NCBI GenBank assembly: GCA_017620345.1
Contig: JAFZQP010000069.1
Location: 1-25,895, forward strand
DNA from: Lachnospiraceae bacterium
Lineage (GTDB): Bacteria > Bacillota_A > Clostridia > Lachnospirales > Lachnospiraceae
DNA length: 25,895 nt
Direction of reading: 5' to 3'
Shown here in pieces: positions 16,459 to 24,091 of this stretch. A program made the position numbers and the translations under genes. The number at the start of each line of letters is the position of its first letter. Positions within the stretch are counted from its first letter, which is position 1. The notes under the pieces are model-generated. The model worked only from the letters and a program-made list of their open reading frames with translations, was not told the origin of the DNA and did not search any database.

Positions 16459-16803
16459 TTATTTATCATCATCTTCAAAGAAATCATCATCGTCAAAATC
16501 TTCATCCTCAAAATCATCCTCGAAATCCTCGAGATAATCGGGAGTGAAGTAGCAGTATAATCCGTAAACTATGGCAGCAACAGCCAGTACTCCGACGATG
16601 ACAGCTATAAGAAGACCCCAGTTGAATTTCTTCTTCTCCTCGACAACTTCTTCCCTTCTGAAGAAATCGGGAACCGGGATGTCCGGGATCTCGACACGCT
16701 TAACATCATCTATGATACTCTTGGCCTTCGCCATGCCAAGCTCTTCCTGTGCCCTGACCGCATCCAGAATTCTCTCAAGCTTTTCTATCTTATTCATACT
16801 CAT
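16459..16803 (-). CDS. Small single-pass membrane protein with acidic tail, unknown function
   Basis: A 114-aa protein. It has a soluble helical N-terminus (about 1-55, rich in Glu, Lys and Ala), a short Pro-containing stretch (IPDIPVPDFF), one TM helix (about 64-85, NWGLLIAVIVGVLAVAAIVYGLYCY) and a C-terminal tail of about 25 residues that is nearly all Asp and Glu with Phe. I do not recognise a characterised family. ATG 16803 follows AAAGGA at short spacing, and ATG 16797 is an alternative. A TTG at 16815 is also in frame but less likely. It lies 54 bp downstream of pcrA on the same strand, with a short GC hairpin (CCCG...CGGG, 16826-16837) in between. The acidic tail might bind cations or basic proteins; this is speculation. 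Confidence 0.75.
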   Translation of the reverse strand: MSMNKIEKLERILDAVRAQEELGMAKAKSIIDDVKRVEIPDIPVPDFFRREEVVEEKKKFNWGLLIAVIVGVLAVAAIVYGLYCYFTPDYLEDFEDDFEDEDFDDDDFFEDDDK

Positions 16804-16857
16804 CCGTCCTTTCAAAACTGTACTTCCCGCAAGCGGGCCCCTCTAATCTGCATTTTA

Positions 16858-19131
16858 TCACAACTTCTTCAGCTTTGCAAAGCCTGCGAACATCTTTTTG
16901 ACACCCGCACTGTCAAAATCAACCGACACCTCATAATCTCTTGCACCCTTTTCAACACTGATGACGGTTCCCTGGCCGAACTTCATGTGCGATACGCGGT
17001 CCCCCGGGCCGTAGTCCGGAGCCGCCGCATTACCTATGTCGGATCCTTTTGTAAGATTGGCAAACGCCGTAGCCTTTGCAATGAACGGCTTGACAGCGGC
17101 ATTTGTTCCGGTGCGCTTTATCGCGACCGGACGCGTTCCTGAGTTTCCTGATGTAACACTTCCGGTTGTCTGTGAAAGCGCCTGCTTCGTCCTTCTCGGT
17201 ACGTCCCGGCTGTCTATCAGTTCCTGCGGTATCTCCTTAACAAATCGCGACACCGGATTGGTCACGGTCTCGCCACGCATCATCCTCGATCTTGCCGCCG
17301 AGATCACAAGCCGGTTCATCGCTCTTGTTATACCCACGTAGCACAGACGCCGCTCCTCTTCTATCTCTGACGGATCGTCCGAGCATATCGACATATACCC
17401 CGGGAAAAGTCCGTCCTCCATTCCGGCAAGATAGACGTTCGGAAACTCAAGTCCCTTGGCCGAATGAAGCGTCATGAGCATGACTTTATCCGCATTTTCA
17501 TCAACGTTATCTATGTCCGCAACAAGCGCCACTTCTTCAAGGAACTGCGAAAGCGTCGGCTCGTCGTTCTGTTCCTCAAACGCAACGACCTTGTTGGTCA
17601 GTTCACCTATATTATCCATCCTCTCCTGCGCTTCGTCGGGATCGGATTCATTCAGCATACCCTCATAGTCTGTGCGGTCGAGTATATCATCAACCAGCTG
17701 TTCGAGCGTTATGAACTCAAGCTTAGACTTAAAGATACCGATCAGTTCGACAAACTCCGCGATCTTTTCCGCGGCCCGGCCGTGCCCGAGTATCTCTTCA
17801 GCGCGCGTGCAGCAGTCATAGAAATTAAGCCCGTTCGCAGCGCCGTAATCCGCAAGTTTCGATATCGTCGTCGCGCCTATCCCGCGCTTCGGAACGTTGA
17901 TTATCCTTCTTACCGCAAGGTCATCCTTTCCGTTATCGATCGTCTTCAGATAAGCGAGTATATCCTTGATCTCCTTGCGCGAGTAGAAGTTCACGCCGCC
18001 CACGACCGAGTACGGTATCCCGGCCATAATGCATTTTTCCTCGAGGAGTCTTGACTGTGCGTTCGTACGATACAGCACTGCGTTGTCGCGGTAGTCGCAC
18101 TTTCCCGCTCTCTTGTCGGAGCATATCATATCGACGATGCGCTCTGCCTCTTCATATCCCGTGTCGGTCGCAAGGAACCTGATCTTGTCCCCTTCGCCCC
18201 TGTCGGTCCACAGTGCCTTATCCTTACGAGCGCTGTTGTTTGCTATGACGGCATTTGCCGCGTCGAGTATCGTCTGTGTGGATCTGTAGTTCTGCTCGAG
18301 TTTTACAACCTTGGCGTTCGGGTATACTTTTTCAAAATCAAGTATGTTGCGTATGTTGGCGCCCCTGAACTTGTAGATCGACTGGTCGTCATCGCCGACA
18401 ACGCATATGTTCCGGTTGCGTGCGGCAAGGAGTCTTATCAGCTCAAACTGCGCCGTGTTCGTATCCTGGTACTCGTCGACCATTATGTACAGGAACCGCC
18501 TCTGGTAATTCTCGAGCACCTCCGGAAAAGATGTGAACAGCTCTACAGTCTTCATGATCAGATCATCAAAATCAAGCGCGTTGTTTTTCTTCAGACTGTC
18601 CTGATATTCTCCGTACACCTTGGCAAACAGCTCATCCGCGTAGTCACCGAGCGCTTCTCTTTTTTCGTCTTCTGCGGAAGACAACTCATTCTTGCAGTTC
18701 GATATCCTGTTAAGAAACCTCTTTTCAGGGTACTGTTTTGTATCGATCTGAAGGCGCTTTAAGACCTCCTTCATGACCGATTTGGAATCATCCGTATCAT
18801 ATATCGTAAAGTTGGTATCATATCCGAGAAGATCGATGTGCCTTCGAAGAATACGAACACACGTTGAATGAAAAGTCGCAACCCAGATGCTCTCGCTTCC
18901 GTGACCCACGAGCCTGTCGATACGCTCACGCATCTCCTGCGCCGCCTTGTTCGTAAATGTAATCGCAAGGATGTTCCACGGCTCGATCCCCGCCTCATCG
19001 ATCATGTATGCCGTACGGTTCGTAAGCACCCTTGTCTTACCGGATCCTGCGCCCGCAAGTATGAGAACGGGACCCTCCAACTGGATCGCTGCTTCCTTCT
19101 GCTTATCGTTCAATATTTCAAGAACACTCAT
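16858..19131 (-). CDS. pcrA: ATP-dependent DNA helicase PcrA (UvrD/Rep superfamily 1)
   Basis: A 757-aa 3'-5' helicase of DNA repair and replication restart. It has Walker A AGAGSGKT at 26-33, VDEYQDTN (Walker B), DDQSIYKFRGA, VKLEQNYRST, MTLHSAKGLEFPNV and RRLCYVGITRA, which is the full SF1A motif set in order. The C-terminus carries the Tudor-like RNA-polymerase-contacting domain (GDRVSHMKFGQGTVISVEKG), so the protein is full length. ATG 19131 has AGAGGTG eight bases upstream. The divergent neighbour is yerC. In Bacillus subtilis yerC also lies near pcrB and pcrA, but the genes there share a strand and include ligA, which is not seen here. Confidence 0.97.
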   Translation of the reverse strand: MSVLEILNDKQKEAAIQLEGPVLILAGAGSGKTRVLTNRTAYMIDEAGIEPWNILAITFTNKAAQEMRERIDRLVGHGSESIWVATFHSTCVRILRRHIDLLGYDTNFTIYDTDDSKSVMKEVLKRLQIDTKQYPEKRFLNRISNCKNELSSAEDEKREALGDYADELFAKVYGEYQDSLKKNNALDFDDLIMKTVELFTSFPEVLENYQRRFLYIMVDEYQDTNTAQFELIRLLAARNRNICVVGDDDQSIYKFRGANIRNILDFEKVYPNAKVVKLEQNYRSTQTILDAANAVIANNSARKDKALWTDRGEGDKIRFLATDTGYEEAERIVDMICSDKRAGKCDYRDNAVLYRTNAQSRLLEEKCIMAGIPYSVVGGVNFYSRKEIKDILAYLKTIDNGKDDLAVRRIINVPKRGIGATTISKLADYGAANGLNFYDCCTRAEEILGHGRAAEKIAEFVELIGIFKSKLEFITLEQLVDDILDRTDYEGMLNESDPDEAQERMDNIGELTNKVVAFEEQNDEPTLSQFLEEVALVADIDNVDENADKVMLMTLHSAKGLEFPNVYLAGMEDGLFPGYMSICSDDPSEIEEERRLCYVGITRAMNRLVISAARSRMMRGETVTNPVSRFVKEIPQELIDSRDVPRRTKQALSQTTGSVTSGNSGTRPVAIKRTGTNAAVKPFIAKATAFANLTKGSDIGNAAAPDYGPGDRVSHMKFGQGTVISVEKGARDYEVSVDFDSAGVKKMFAGFAKLKKL

Positions 19132-19145
19132 TTATACTTCACCTC

Positions 19146-19174
19146 TTGCACTTACCACTTTAACGTGTTAAAAT
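19146..19174 (+). promoter_or_regulatory. yerC promoter
   Basis: TTGCAC (19146-19151), a 17-bp spacer and TAAAAT (19169-19174) form a good sigma-A promoter pointing at yerC. The predicted start near 19181 gives a leader of about 35 nt with AAGGA before the ATG. The repeated boxes described separately overlap the -10 and the start point, so a bound protein would block transcription. Confidence 0.6.
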
Positions 19175-19189
19175 TTAAACGTGTTAAAA
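19162..19189 (+). promoter_or_regulatory. Tandem operator-like repeat AACGTGTTAAAA between pcrA and yerC
   Basis: The 12-mer AACGTGTTAAAA occurs twice, at 19162-19173 and 19178-19189, with a 16-bp period. The first copy lies in a near-palindrome, TTTAAC-GT-GTTAAA. The boxes overlap the yerC -10 and start point and lie 43-70 bp upstream of pcrA. Because YerC is TrpR-like, autoregulation is the simplest reading (inference). Confidence 0.55.
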
Positions 19190-19215
19190 GATTACACTAC
19201 GAAAGGAACACTGTA

Positions 19216-19521
19216 ATGAATCCAAAGATCAGAACCGATGCGGTCGACTACCTGTTTGATGCGATAATGGAACTGAAGGACAAGGAGGAATGCTACATCT
19301 TCTTTGAGGATATATGCACGATCAACGAGCTCCTGTCGCTGTCTCAGCGTTTTGAAGTCGCAAGCATGCTTCGCGAAAAGAAAACCTACCTCGAAATAGC
19401 AGAGCACACAGGTGCCTCCACTGCCACCATAAGCCGGGTCAATCGTTCACTCAATTACGGGAACGACGGATACGATATGGTTCTTTCACGAATGGAATCC
19501 AAAAAGAAAAAGAAGAAATGA
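19216..19521 (+). CDS. yerC: YerC/TrpR-like DNA-binding regulator
   Basis: A 101-aa protein of the YerC/YecD branch of the TrpR superfamily. It is all-helical with a helix-turn-helix at about residues 55-80 (KTYLEIAEHTGASTATISRVNRSL) and ends in a basic Lys run. The family starts with a short N-terminus like MNPKIRTDAVDYLFDAI. The reading frame is open further upstream, but ATG 19216 has AGGA eight bases before it and matches family length. It is divergent from pcrA, an association also seen in bacilli. The target genes are unknown. Its own promoter carries tandem repeats that could be its operator. Its 3' end lies 7 bp from the convergent cheC gene. Confidence 0.92.
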   Translation: MNPKIRTDAVDYLFDAIMELKDKEECYIFFEDICTINELLSLSQRFEVASMLREKKTYLEIAEHTGASTATISRVNRSLNYGNDGYDMVLSRMESKKKKKK

Positions 19522-19528
19522 GCAGCCG

Positions 19529-20146
19529 TTAAACCTGCACTCCGAGCCTGTCAAACAGTTTCTCGAGAGAATCGCTCTCAAGTGCAAGGATCATGTTGCT
19601 GCTGATGTGCTCATCATCGATCGTGAACACTTCATCGACAACAAGAACACGCTCGCCGGGCTTAACGAATTCCGTAAGGGGCAGTCTCATGATATCGGAG
19701 ACCTTGCCCGGAACCTGAGCCGGAGTTCCTATATTAACAAACAGGCTGGTCAGCGTTGCTATCGAATTGGCATATGCTCCGCTTGTGATATTGGCCATCT
19801 CGTTAAGAACCGATGAATCCATCTCATCAAGATTGGCGATATTATCTATCTCCTTCGCATAAAACGTATTGATGATACGCTCCGCAAACCGCTTCTCTAC
19901 CACATGTACCATCATCCCCTCAAGATCTCCGGTTATCTGTATCTTGAGTCCGATGACCATCTTGTCTTCACCGCCGAGATGCTCCGCCGTTGATTCAAAT
20001 CCAAGGAGCGCAACACTGGGAACCGACATATCTATAGCAGTACCGAGAAGAACAGAAAGAGCCGTACAGGCATTACCTGCGCCTATATTTCCGATCTCCC
20101 GCATTACGTCTAACTGTAAATCATTCAGGTTGTCATATGAGATCAT
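19529..20146 (-). CDS. cheC: CheC-family CheY-phosphate phosphatase
   Basis: A 205-aa CheC-type protein. Two copies of the phosphatase signature are present: one in LQLDVMREIGNIGAGNA near the N-terminus and one in DSSVLNEMANITSGAYANSIA in the middle. Each keeps the Glu and Asn that attack phospho-CheY, so both sites look active. In chemotaxis it works with CheD to set adaptation. No other chemotaxis or flagellar gene is in the window, so it may act on a stand-alone response regulator. GTG 20176 is in frame, but ATG 20146 has GAGGAAG eight bases upstream and was chosen. It is divergent from the antiporter. Confidence 0.9.
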   Translation of the reverse strand: MISYDNLNDLQLDVMREIGNIGAGNACTALSVLLGTAIDMSVPSVALLGFESTAEHLGGEDKMVIGLKIQITGDLEGMMVHVVEKRFAERIINTFYAKEIDNIANLDEMDSSVLNEMANITSGAYANSIATLTSLFVNIGTPAQVPGKVSDIMRLPLTEFVKPGERVLVVDEVFTIDDEHISSNMILALESDSLEKLFDRLGVQV

Positions 20147-20173
20147 ACTAAACTTCCTCAAATCAGATTTGAT

Positions 20174-20188
20174 CACAAATATTTTGTG
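20174..20188. promoter_or_regulatory. Dyad CACAAA-TAT-TTTGTG at the cheC transcription start
   Basis: A perfect 6-bp inverted repeat with a TAT spacer lies just downstream of the predicted cheC start point (about 20189). A bound repressor here would block cheC. The sequence could also form a small hairpin in the leader. No regulator can be named. Confidence 0.4.
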
Positions 20189-20195
20189 TCACCGT

Positions 20196-20224
20196 ATTGT
20201 ATCATATAATCGTTCCTTCTTCAA
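20196..20224 (-). promoter_or_regulatory. cheC promoter
   Basis: On the minus strand TTGAAG (20224-20219), a 17-bp spacer and TACAAT (20201-20196), with TG one base before the hexamer, form a strong sigma-A promoter. Start near 20189, leader about 43 nt. Its -35 is only 8 bp from the -35 of the divergent antiporter promoter. Confidence 0.6.
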
Positions 20225-20232
20225 CAAGGCAT

Positions 20233-20261
20233 TTGACACTTTTTCCGATTCGGTATATAGT
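20233..20261 (+). promoter_or_regulatory. Antiporter promoter (consensus -35, probable leaderless transcript)
   Basis: TTGACA (20233-20238), a 17-bp spacer and TATAGT (20256-20261) match 11 of 12 consensus bases. The ATG at 20269 is seven bases after the hexamer, so the transcript should begin at or next to the A of the ATG. No ribosome site exists upstream of that ATG. Confidence 0.7.
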
Positions 20262-20268
20262 ATGGCGC

Positions 20269-21474
20269 ATGCAAACATACGATATTTTCAGATCACTTGC
20301 GATCATAATAATCTTCGCAAAACTATTCGGAATAGGTGCCAGGAAGATCAAGGTTCCGCAGGTAGTCGGTGAGATCATCGCCGGACTCATCATCGGACCG
20401 TCTCTTCTCGGATGGGTTGATAATACGGCGTTCATTGGTCAGATGGCTGAGATCGGTGTAATACTTCTGATGTTTTCCGCAGGGCTCGGAACCGACATCA
20501 AGGAGCTTGCCAAAACAGGCCCGATCGCAACAGCAATAGCCTGCGCAGGTGTGTTTGTCCCGTTGGCCGGCGGAACCATCTACTATATGATTTTCTACGG
20601 AGTCAGTTCGATCGGCTCTCCCGACTTCATCGAGGCGGTGTTCGTAGGAACCATAATGACCGCCACAAGCGTATCCATCACGGTCGAAACTCTCAAGGAG
20701 CTCGGATTCCTGAAGACCAAAGTCGGTACGACCGTCCTGGCCGCTGCGATCATCGACGACGTCATCGGCATCATCGTCCTTACGTTCGTGATCAGTTTCA
20801 AAGACTCCGACGTCAGGATCGGGACCGTCTGCTTCAGGACTCTCATGTTCTTTATTTTCTCGATAGGAGTCGGCTTCGTAACATACAAACTGTTCCAAAA
20901 GATCGACAGCAAATACCCGCACACAAGACGTATCCCGATCGCAGGATTGGCACTTTGCTTCGCGATGGCATACATCGCGGAGGACGTGTTCGGCATCGCA
21001 GACATCACGGGTGCATACGTTGCCGGTATCATTCTGTGCTCCATAAGCGACAGCGATTACATTGCGCGCAAGATGGACATCAATTCCTACATGCTCTTCG
21101 GTCCGATCTTCTTTGCGTCGATCGGGCTCAAGACAGATCTGGCGGAATTTTCGACATCGATCCTGTGGTTCTCGATCGGATTCGTTGTAGTCGCACTCAT
21201 AACGAAGATCATCGGATGTTCGCTCATGGCGAAGATCTGCAGGTTCAGTTTTCACGAATCTCTCATATGCGGCGTCGGAATGATGACGCGCGGCGAAGTT
21301 GCCCTCATAGTATCACAAAAGGGCCTCTCAGTCGGTCTGATCAGCCCTGTGTATTTCAGTGCCGTTATCCTGCTGATACTCGTATCCAGCATAACAACGC
21401 CTGTCTTATTAAAACTGCTTTTTGCGAAAGTCAGTCCTTCCCACTCTTCATCGGACGAACCCGATATACAATAA
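20269..21474 (+). CDS. CPA2-family cation:proton antiporter
   Basis: A 401-aa membrane protein with about 12 TM segments, of the Na+/H+ exchanger (KefB/GerN/NapA-like) family. Family landmarks are KVPQVVGEIIAGLIIGPSLLG near the N-terminus, IMTATSVSITVETLKELG, and the double aspartate of AAIIDDVIGII at Asp163-Asp164, which in this family carries the ions and suggests electrogenic exchange. There is no C-terminal RCK/TrkA-N domain, so it resembles the NapA/GerN rather than the KefB/C full-length form. The frame is open upstream to 20197, but ATG 20269 matches the family start and sits at the promoter start point. It is divergent from cheC. The last 44 bp overlap the end of the convergent BTAD regulator. 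Confidence 0.93.
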   Translation: MQTYDIFRSLAIIIIFAKLFGIGARKIKVPQVVGEIIAGLIIGPSLLGWVDNTAFIGQMAEIGVILLMFSAGLGTDIKELAKTGPIATAIACAGVFVPLAGGTIYYMIFYGVSSIGSPDFIEAVFVGTIMTATSVSITVETLKELGFLKTKVGTTVLAAAIIDDVIGIIVLTFVISFKDSDVRIGTVCFRTLMFFIFSIGVGFVTYKLFQKIDSKYPHTRRIPIAGLALCFAMAYIAEDVFGIADITGAYVAGIILCSISDSDYIARKMDINSYMLFGPIFFASIGLKTDLAEFSTSILWFSIGFVVVALITKIIGCSLMAKICRFSFHESLICGVGMMTRGEVALIVSQKGLSVGLISPVYFSAVILLILVSSITTPVLLKLLFAKVSPSHSSSDEPDIQ

Positions 21475-22570
21475 CTACGTCCTCGTCCGTGCGCTCCCTG
21501 CCGGCTGATTTTAACCTCTCAAGGACTCCCACGGCATCCTCATAGCTCTCCGCCGGGAACAGTATCGCGATCTCGGAATCGCTCTTTCTGCATATCGCAT
21601 CGCCCACACGCAGCATTCTCTGACAGCATCCGACTATATCGTTCATGATCTTCTCTTCGTAGAGCGGATCGTCATTCTCACCGTTACAACCGACATATAC
21701 AAGTCCGAGGAAGATCGTTGCTTTTGACCTCGACTGCATGCGGCGCTGCAGATTGTACAGTTCCTTGAAAGTCCTGTAGTCGCACAGAAACGCCTGCGTC
21801 TCTATCATCTCTTCCTGCAGATCAGCCTGCATCCTGTCAGCCTCATCCTGAAGCTTGACCGAGAGCTCCCGTACCTCATTGTAGTATGCGATAACGCTGT
21901 CCTTGTTCGTCGCCTCGGGATTTGCTATGCGAAGCTTTGCGATCTGCGCCTCAAGCTGCAGCAGTTCCGACGTTCCGGCAAGTGAAAGCGCCGTTTCGCA
22001 GACCTGGACGATCTTTGCCGTCTGGTCCTCTTCCTTAAGAAGGTTCACGTAAGCCATGACCGCTTCGATGTATGTATCCCTGTAAGCTGCCGACTTGGCG
22101 ATCAGCCACGGTTCGGATGAAAAATCGGGAAGGAGCGAGCCGCGATACATATCTATTGCCTGCTCCAGATACTCTTTTCTCCTCGATGCCGAGATCGTCG
22201 GATTGACGCCGGCATCCGCCAGTGCTTTAAAATCAAGTGCGTCGATCGAAACATCAAGATTTTTGTTCCACTGGTACGTTCCGCGATGTGATATTATCGC
22301 ACCCTTAAGAGCCTCCGCGCCTTCTTTTTCTATCATCACACGGAAGCGGTACAACAGCGTCCTGAGCGCCGTTGCGGGATTTGCGTAATCCTCGCCCGAC
22401 CACAGCAGTTCAAACAGTTCCTGATGCGTGATCGCCCTGTCACGGTTGACAAGAAGATACGCCACGAACAGTTTTGTCTTTCTCGTATTGCTCAGGTTCT
22501 CAAGTATCGGCTTGTCGCCCTTTAATATCTCAAACCCGTCAAACAGCCTGATGTTGATCTTTTCACTCAT
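21431..22570 (-). CDS. BTAD/SARP-type regulator with degenerate GGDEF-like C-terminal domain
   Basis: A 379-aa protein. Residues about 1-98 form an OmpR-like winged helix typical of AfsR/SARP activators (INIRLFDGFEILKG; KTKLFVAYLLVNRDRAITHQELFELLW). Residues about 100-245 form the helical BTAD domain (YLEQAIDMYRGSLLPDFSSEPWL). Residues about 285-370 resemble a GGDEF fold: GLVYVGCNG at the first strand and RVGDAICRKSDSEIAILFP at the active loop. SDSEI replaces GGDEF, so cyclase activity is not expected, though GTP or c-di-GMP binding is possible. The ATG has CAGGT upstream. It lies 40 bp after the pilus-like gene on the same strand and probably shares its operon. It overlaps the antiporter gene tail-to-tail by 44 bp. 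Confidence 0.85.
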   Translation of the reverse strand: MSEKINIRLFDGFEILKGDKPILENLSNTRKTKLFVAYLLVNRDRAITHQELFELLWSGEDYANPATALRTLLYRFRVMIEKEGAEALKGAIISHRGTYQWNKNLDVSIDALDFKALADAGVNPTISASRRKEYLEQAIDMYRGSLLPDFSSEPWLIAKSAAYRDTYIEAVMAYVNLLKEEDQTAKIVQVCETALSLAGTSELLQLEAQIAKLRIANPEATNKDSVIAYYNEVRELSVKLQDEADRMQADLQEEMIETQAFLCDYRTFKELYNLQRRMQSRSKATIFLGLVYVGCNGENDDPLYEEKIMNDIVGCCQRMLRVGDAICRKSDSEIAILFPAESYEDAVGVLERLKSAGRERTDEDVVIVYRVRPMKSGKD

Positions 22571-22610
22571 AATTTACCTGCTTTCTTTTACATTTTATTG
22601 AGAACCACGC

Positions 22611-23960
22611 CTAATACGTTTTCCTCGGTATCACATAATACTCGGGATCGGTCAGCCCCGGCTTCTTCATGCCGCCGATATAATCCATTATCCGAAAACC
22701 GTAATCCCCGCTGATCTCCGATGCGATTACCGACCTTGCAACAACGGGATTCGCAACTATGTTGTTGTTTCCCATCATGTAGATCCTGTTCCCGCACAGG
22801 AGGATCCCTTCGAAGTTTACATCCTTATTTATGATCACATTTGCCGGAGTCGCCGCTATTCCGGTAAAATCATTCCTGATCTCAATATCCTTATCAGACA
22901 CAAGCTTGCGGTATTTTCCGGCATACCCGACATCATTGTCCGAATCGTAATATATAGGCACATCCGAGAGTGCAGACAGAGCGGTGTCAACGGCCCTTAT
23001 CTCATCGTAGAATCCCATCAGATCGCTCTCCTCCATCGCCTGTATCGGGTGAAGATCACCTGTCATTGAGTACTGCGCCGACTTGGAAAATCCCTGCATC
23101 TCATTTATACGCTGGGTATAACAATCAAGCTTTTCACCGTTTGGTTCAAACACCACGAACGAACCGTTTATGTTTATGTCGCCCCTGCATATGATCCTGT
23201 CGGACCTAATTCCCAGCTGCGTTGTCAGTACGTTGATGCCGCCGTATGTTCCCGTCTCGCCATAGACGATCTCCGCCTCGCGGACTTCTTCCGGAGAATG
23301 TACACCCGCATACAGATCGCCGATCACGGATGACGTCCGTCCAGTGATATACAGGCCCTTTCCCGCCACCAGACAGTACCTGAACAGATCGTCATTACCG
23401 GGGTGAAAAACAGCCTCCGGGAACTGTATGCTGTAACTGATCGTATCCGTCCGCCCGCCCGAATGCGGATCATCATAAGCGATCGTGACATTCTTAACGC
23501 GAAGCCCTATCGTCTCGCCGCTGTCATCATGCTCTTCTTCAAGCACGGTATGCGGACTGTACCTTACGGACACGGAAGCATCATCCTCAAGAAAAGAATC
23601 CAGCTTTTCGCATATCCCCGAGCCGTCCTGGGCAAACGCATCCTTTATCTTATTGACATATCCGATCCTGAAATAATACTCAAGATCATCCTCCGACAGT
23701 CTGCTGTCATCCTCCACGGTCGCCAGTTCAAGCAGCTGATCATACTGCTGCTGTCCTGCAGTCTTTGCGATATCCGTTATCCCATGCATGATCAGCGACG
23801 AAGCACGTTCTATGGACTGAACGCTCCTGACCGTCCGCCGTTGCCTGGCAGATACCTTATATATGACAAGAAAACCTCTTGCAGCTACAATTCCGGTCGT
23901 TGCAAACAGAAGGATCATCAGCAGCAGTGCATATAACCTGACCCAATGATATCTTCTCAT
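22611..23960 (-). CDS. Membrane-anchored pilus/bactofilin-like surface protein, unknown function
   Basis: A 449-aa protein with a basic N-terminus (MRRYHWVR) and one N-terminal TM helix (about 9-33), with the rest outside the membrane. The N-terminal region resembles PilX-type minor pilus proteins in layout, but no prepilin cleavage motif with Glu at +5 is visible. The middle and end have short beta repeats such as DRIICRGDININGSFVVF and DVNFEGILLCGNRIYMMGNNNIV, like bactofilin or PilX C-terminal beta-helix regions. I do not recognise a named family. No Shine-Dalgarno precedes the ATG. A TAATAT hexamer ends seven bases before it, so the transcript may be leaderless. It is followed by the BTAD regulator and divergent from trmL. 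Confidence 0.8.
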   Translation of the reverse strand: MRRYHWVRLYALLLMILLFATTGIVAARGFLVIYKVSARQRRTVRSVQSIERASSLIMHGITDIAKTAGQQQYDQLLELATVEDDSRLSEDDLEYYFRIGYVNKIKDAFAQDGSGICEKLDSFLEDDASVSVRYSPHTVLEEEHDDSGETIGLRVKNVTIAYDDPHSGGRTDTISYSIQFPEAVFHPGNDDLFRYCLVAGKGLYITGRTSSVIGDLYAGVHSPEEVREAEIVYGETGTYGGINVLTTQLGIRSDRIICRGDININGSFVVFEPNGEKLDCYTQRINEMQGFSKSAQYSMTGDLHPIQAMEESDLMGFYDEIRAVDTALSALSDVPIYYDSDNDVGYAGKYRKLVSDKDIEIRNDFTGIAATPANVIINKDVNFEGILLCGNRIYMMGNNNIVANPVVARSVIASEISGDYGFRIMDYIGGMKKPGLTDPEYYVIPRKTY

Positions 23961-23967
23961 GTCTGAT

Positions 23968-23996
23968 ATATTAGCTTATTTGTGACAAAACCGCAA
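23968..23996 (-). promoter_or_regulatory. Promoter of the pilus-like/BTAD operon
   Basis: On the minus strand TTGCGG (23996-23991), a 17-bp spacer and TAATAT (23973-23968) form a sigma-A-like promoter with a weak -35. The ATG at 23960 follows the hexamer by seven bases, implying a leaderless message. The -35 lies in the loop between the two arms of the GTGACAAA inverted repeat. Confidence 0.4.
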
Positions 23997-24008
23997 GAAC
24001 TTTGTCAC
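23982..24008. promoter_or_regulatory. Inverted repeat GTGACAAA-N11-TTTGTCAC flanking a -35 box
   Basis: Two perfect 8-bp arms, GTGACAAA (23982-23989) and TTTGTCAC (24001-24008), are centred about 19 bp apart, close to two helical turns. The predicted -35 of the leftward pilus-like operon lies in the 11-bp spacer. This is the layout of a dimeric repressor or activator site. The divergent trmL promoter starts about 45 bp further on. Confidence 0.5.
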
Positions 24009-24053
24009 GTTGTAGATATATTCTATGTTAAAAGTCATAAAGCTACCGATCTG

Positions 24054-24084
24054 TTTACATTTTGTATTGATTATGAGTTATAAT
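24054..24084 (+). promoter_or_regulatory. trmL promoter (probable leaderless transcript)
   Basis: TATAAT (24079-24084) is a perfect -10. TTTACA (24054-24059) is a possible -35, but the spacer is 19 bp, longer than optimal. ATG 24092 is seven bases after the -10, and there is no Shine-Dalgarno sequence, as at two other strong promoters in the window. Confidence 0.5.
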
Positions 24085-24091
24085 ACAGCAC

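Noticed and set aside
16826..16837. Intrinsic terminator after pcrA
   Set aside because: The stem is only about 4 bp and no T-run follows directly on the minus strand, so a terminator cannot be supported.
18868..19215. N-terminal extension of yerC
   Set aside because: The frame is open, but it runs antisense through the start of pcrA and across the promoter. The family length and ribosome site put the start at 19216.
20323..21255. A 310-codon open frame on the minus strand
   Set aside because: It is antisense to the antiporter gene. Its Asp/Arg-rich composition mirrors the hydrophobic codons of the real gene, and it has no ribosome site or motif.
21431..22570. Active diguanylate cyclase call for the BTAD protein
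   Set aside because: The active loop reads SDSEI in place of GGDEF, so only a GGDEF-like fold is claimed.
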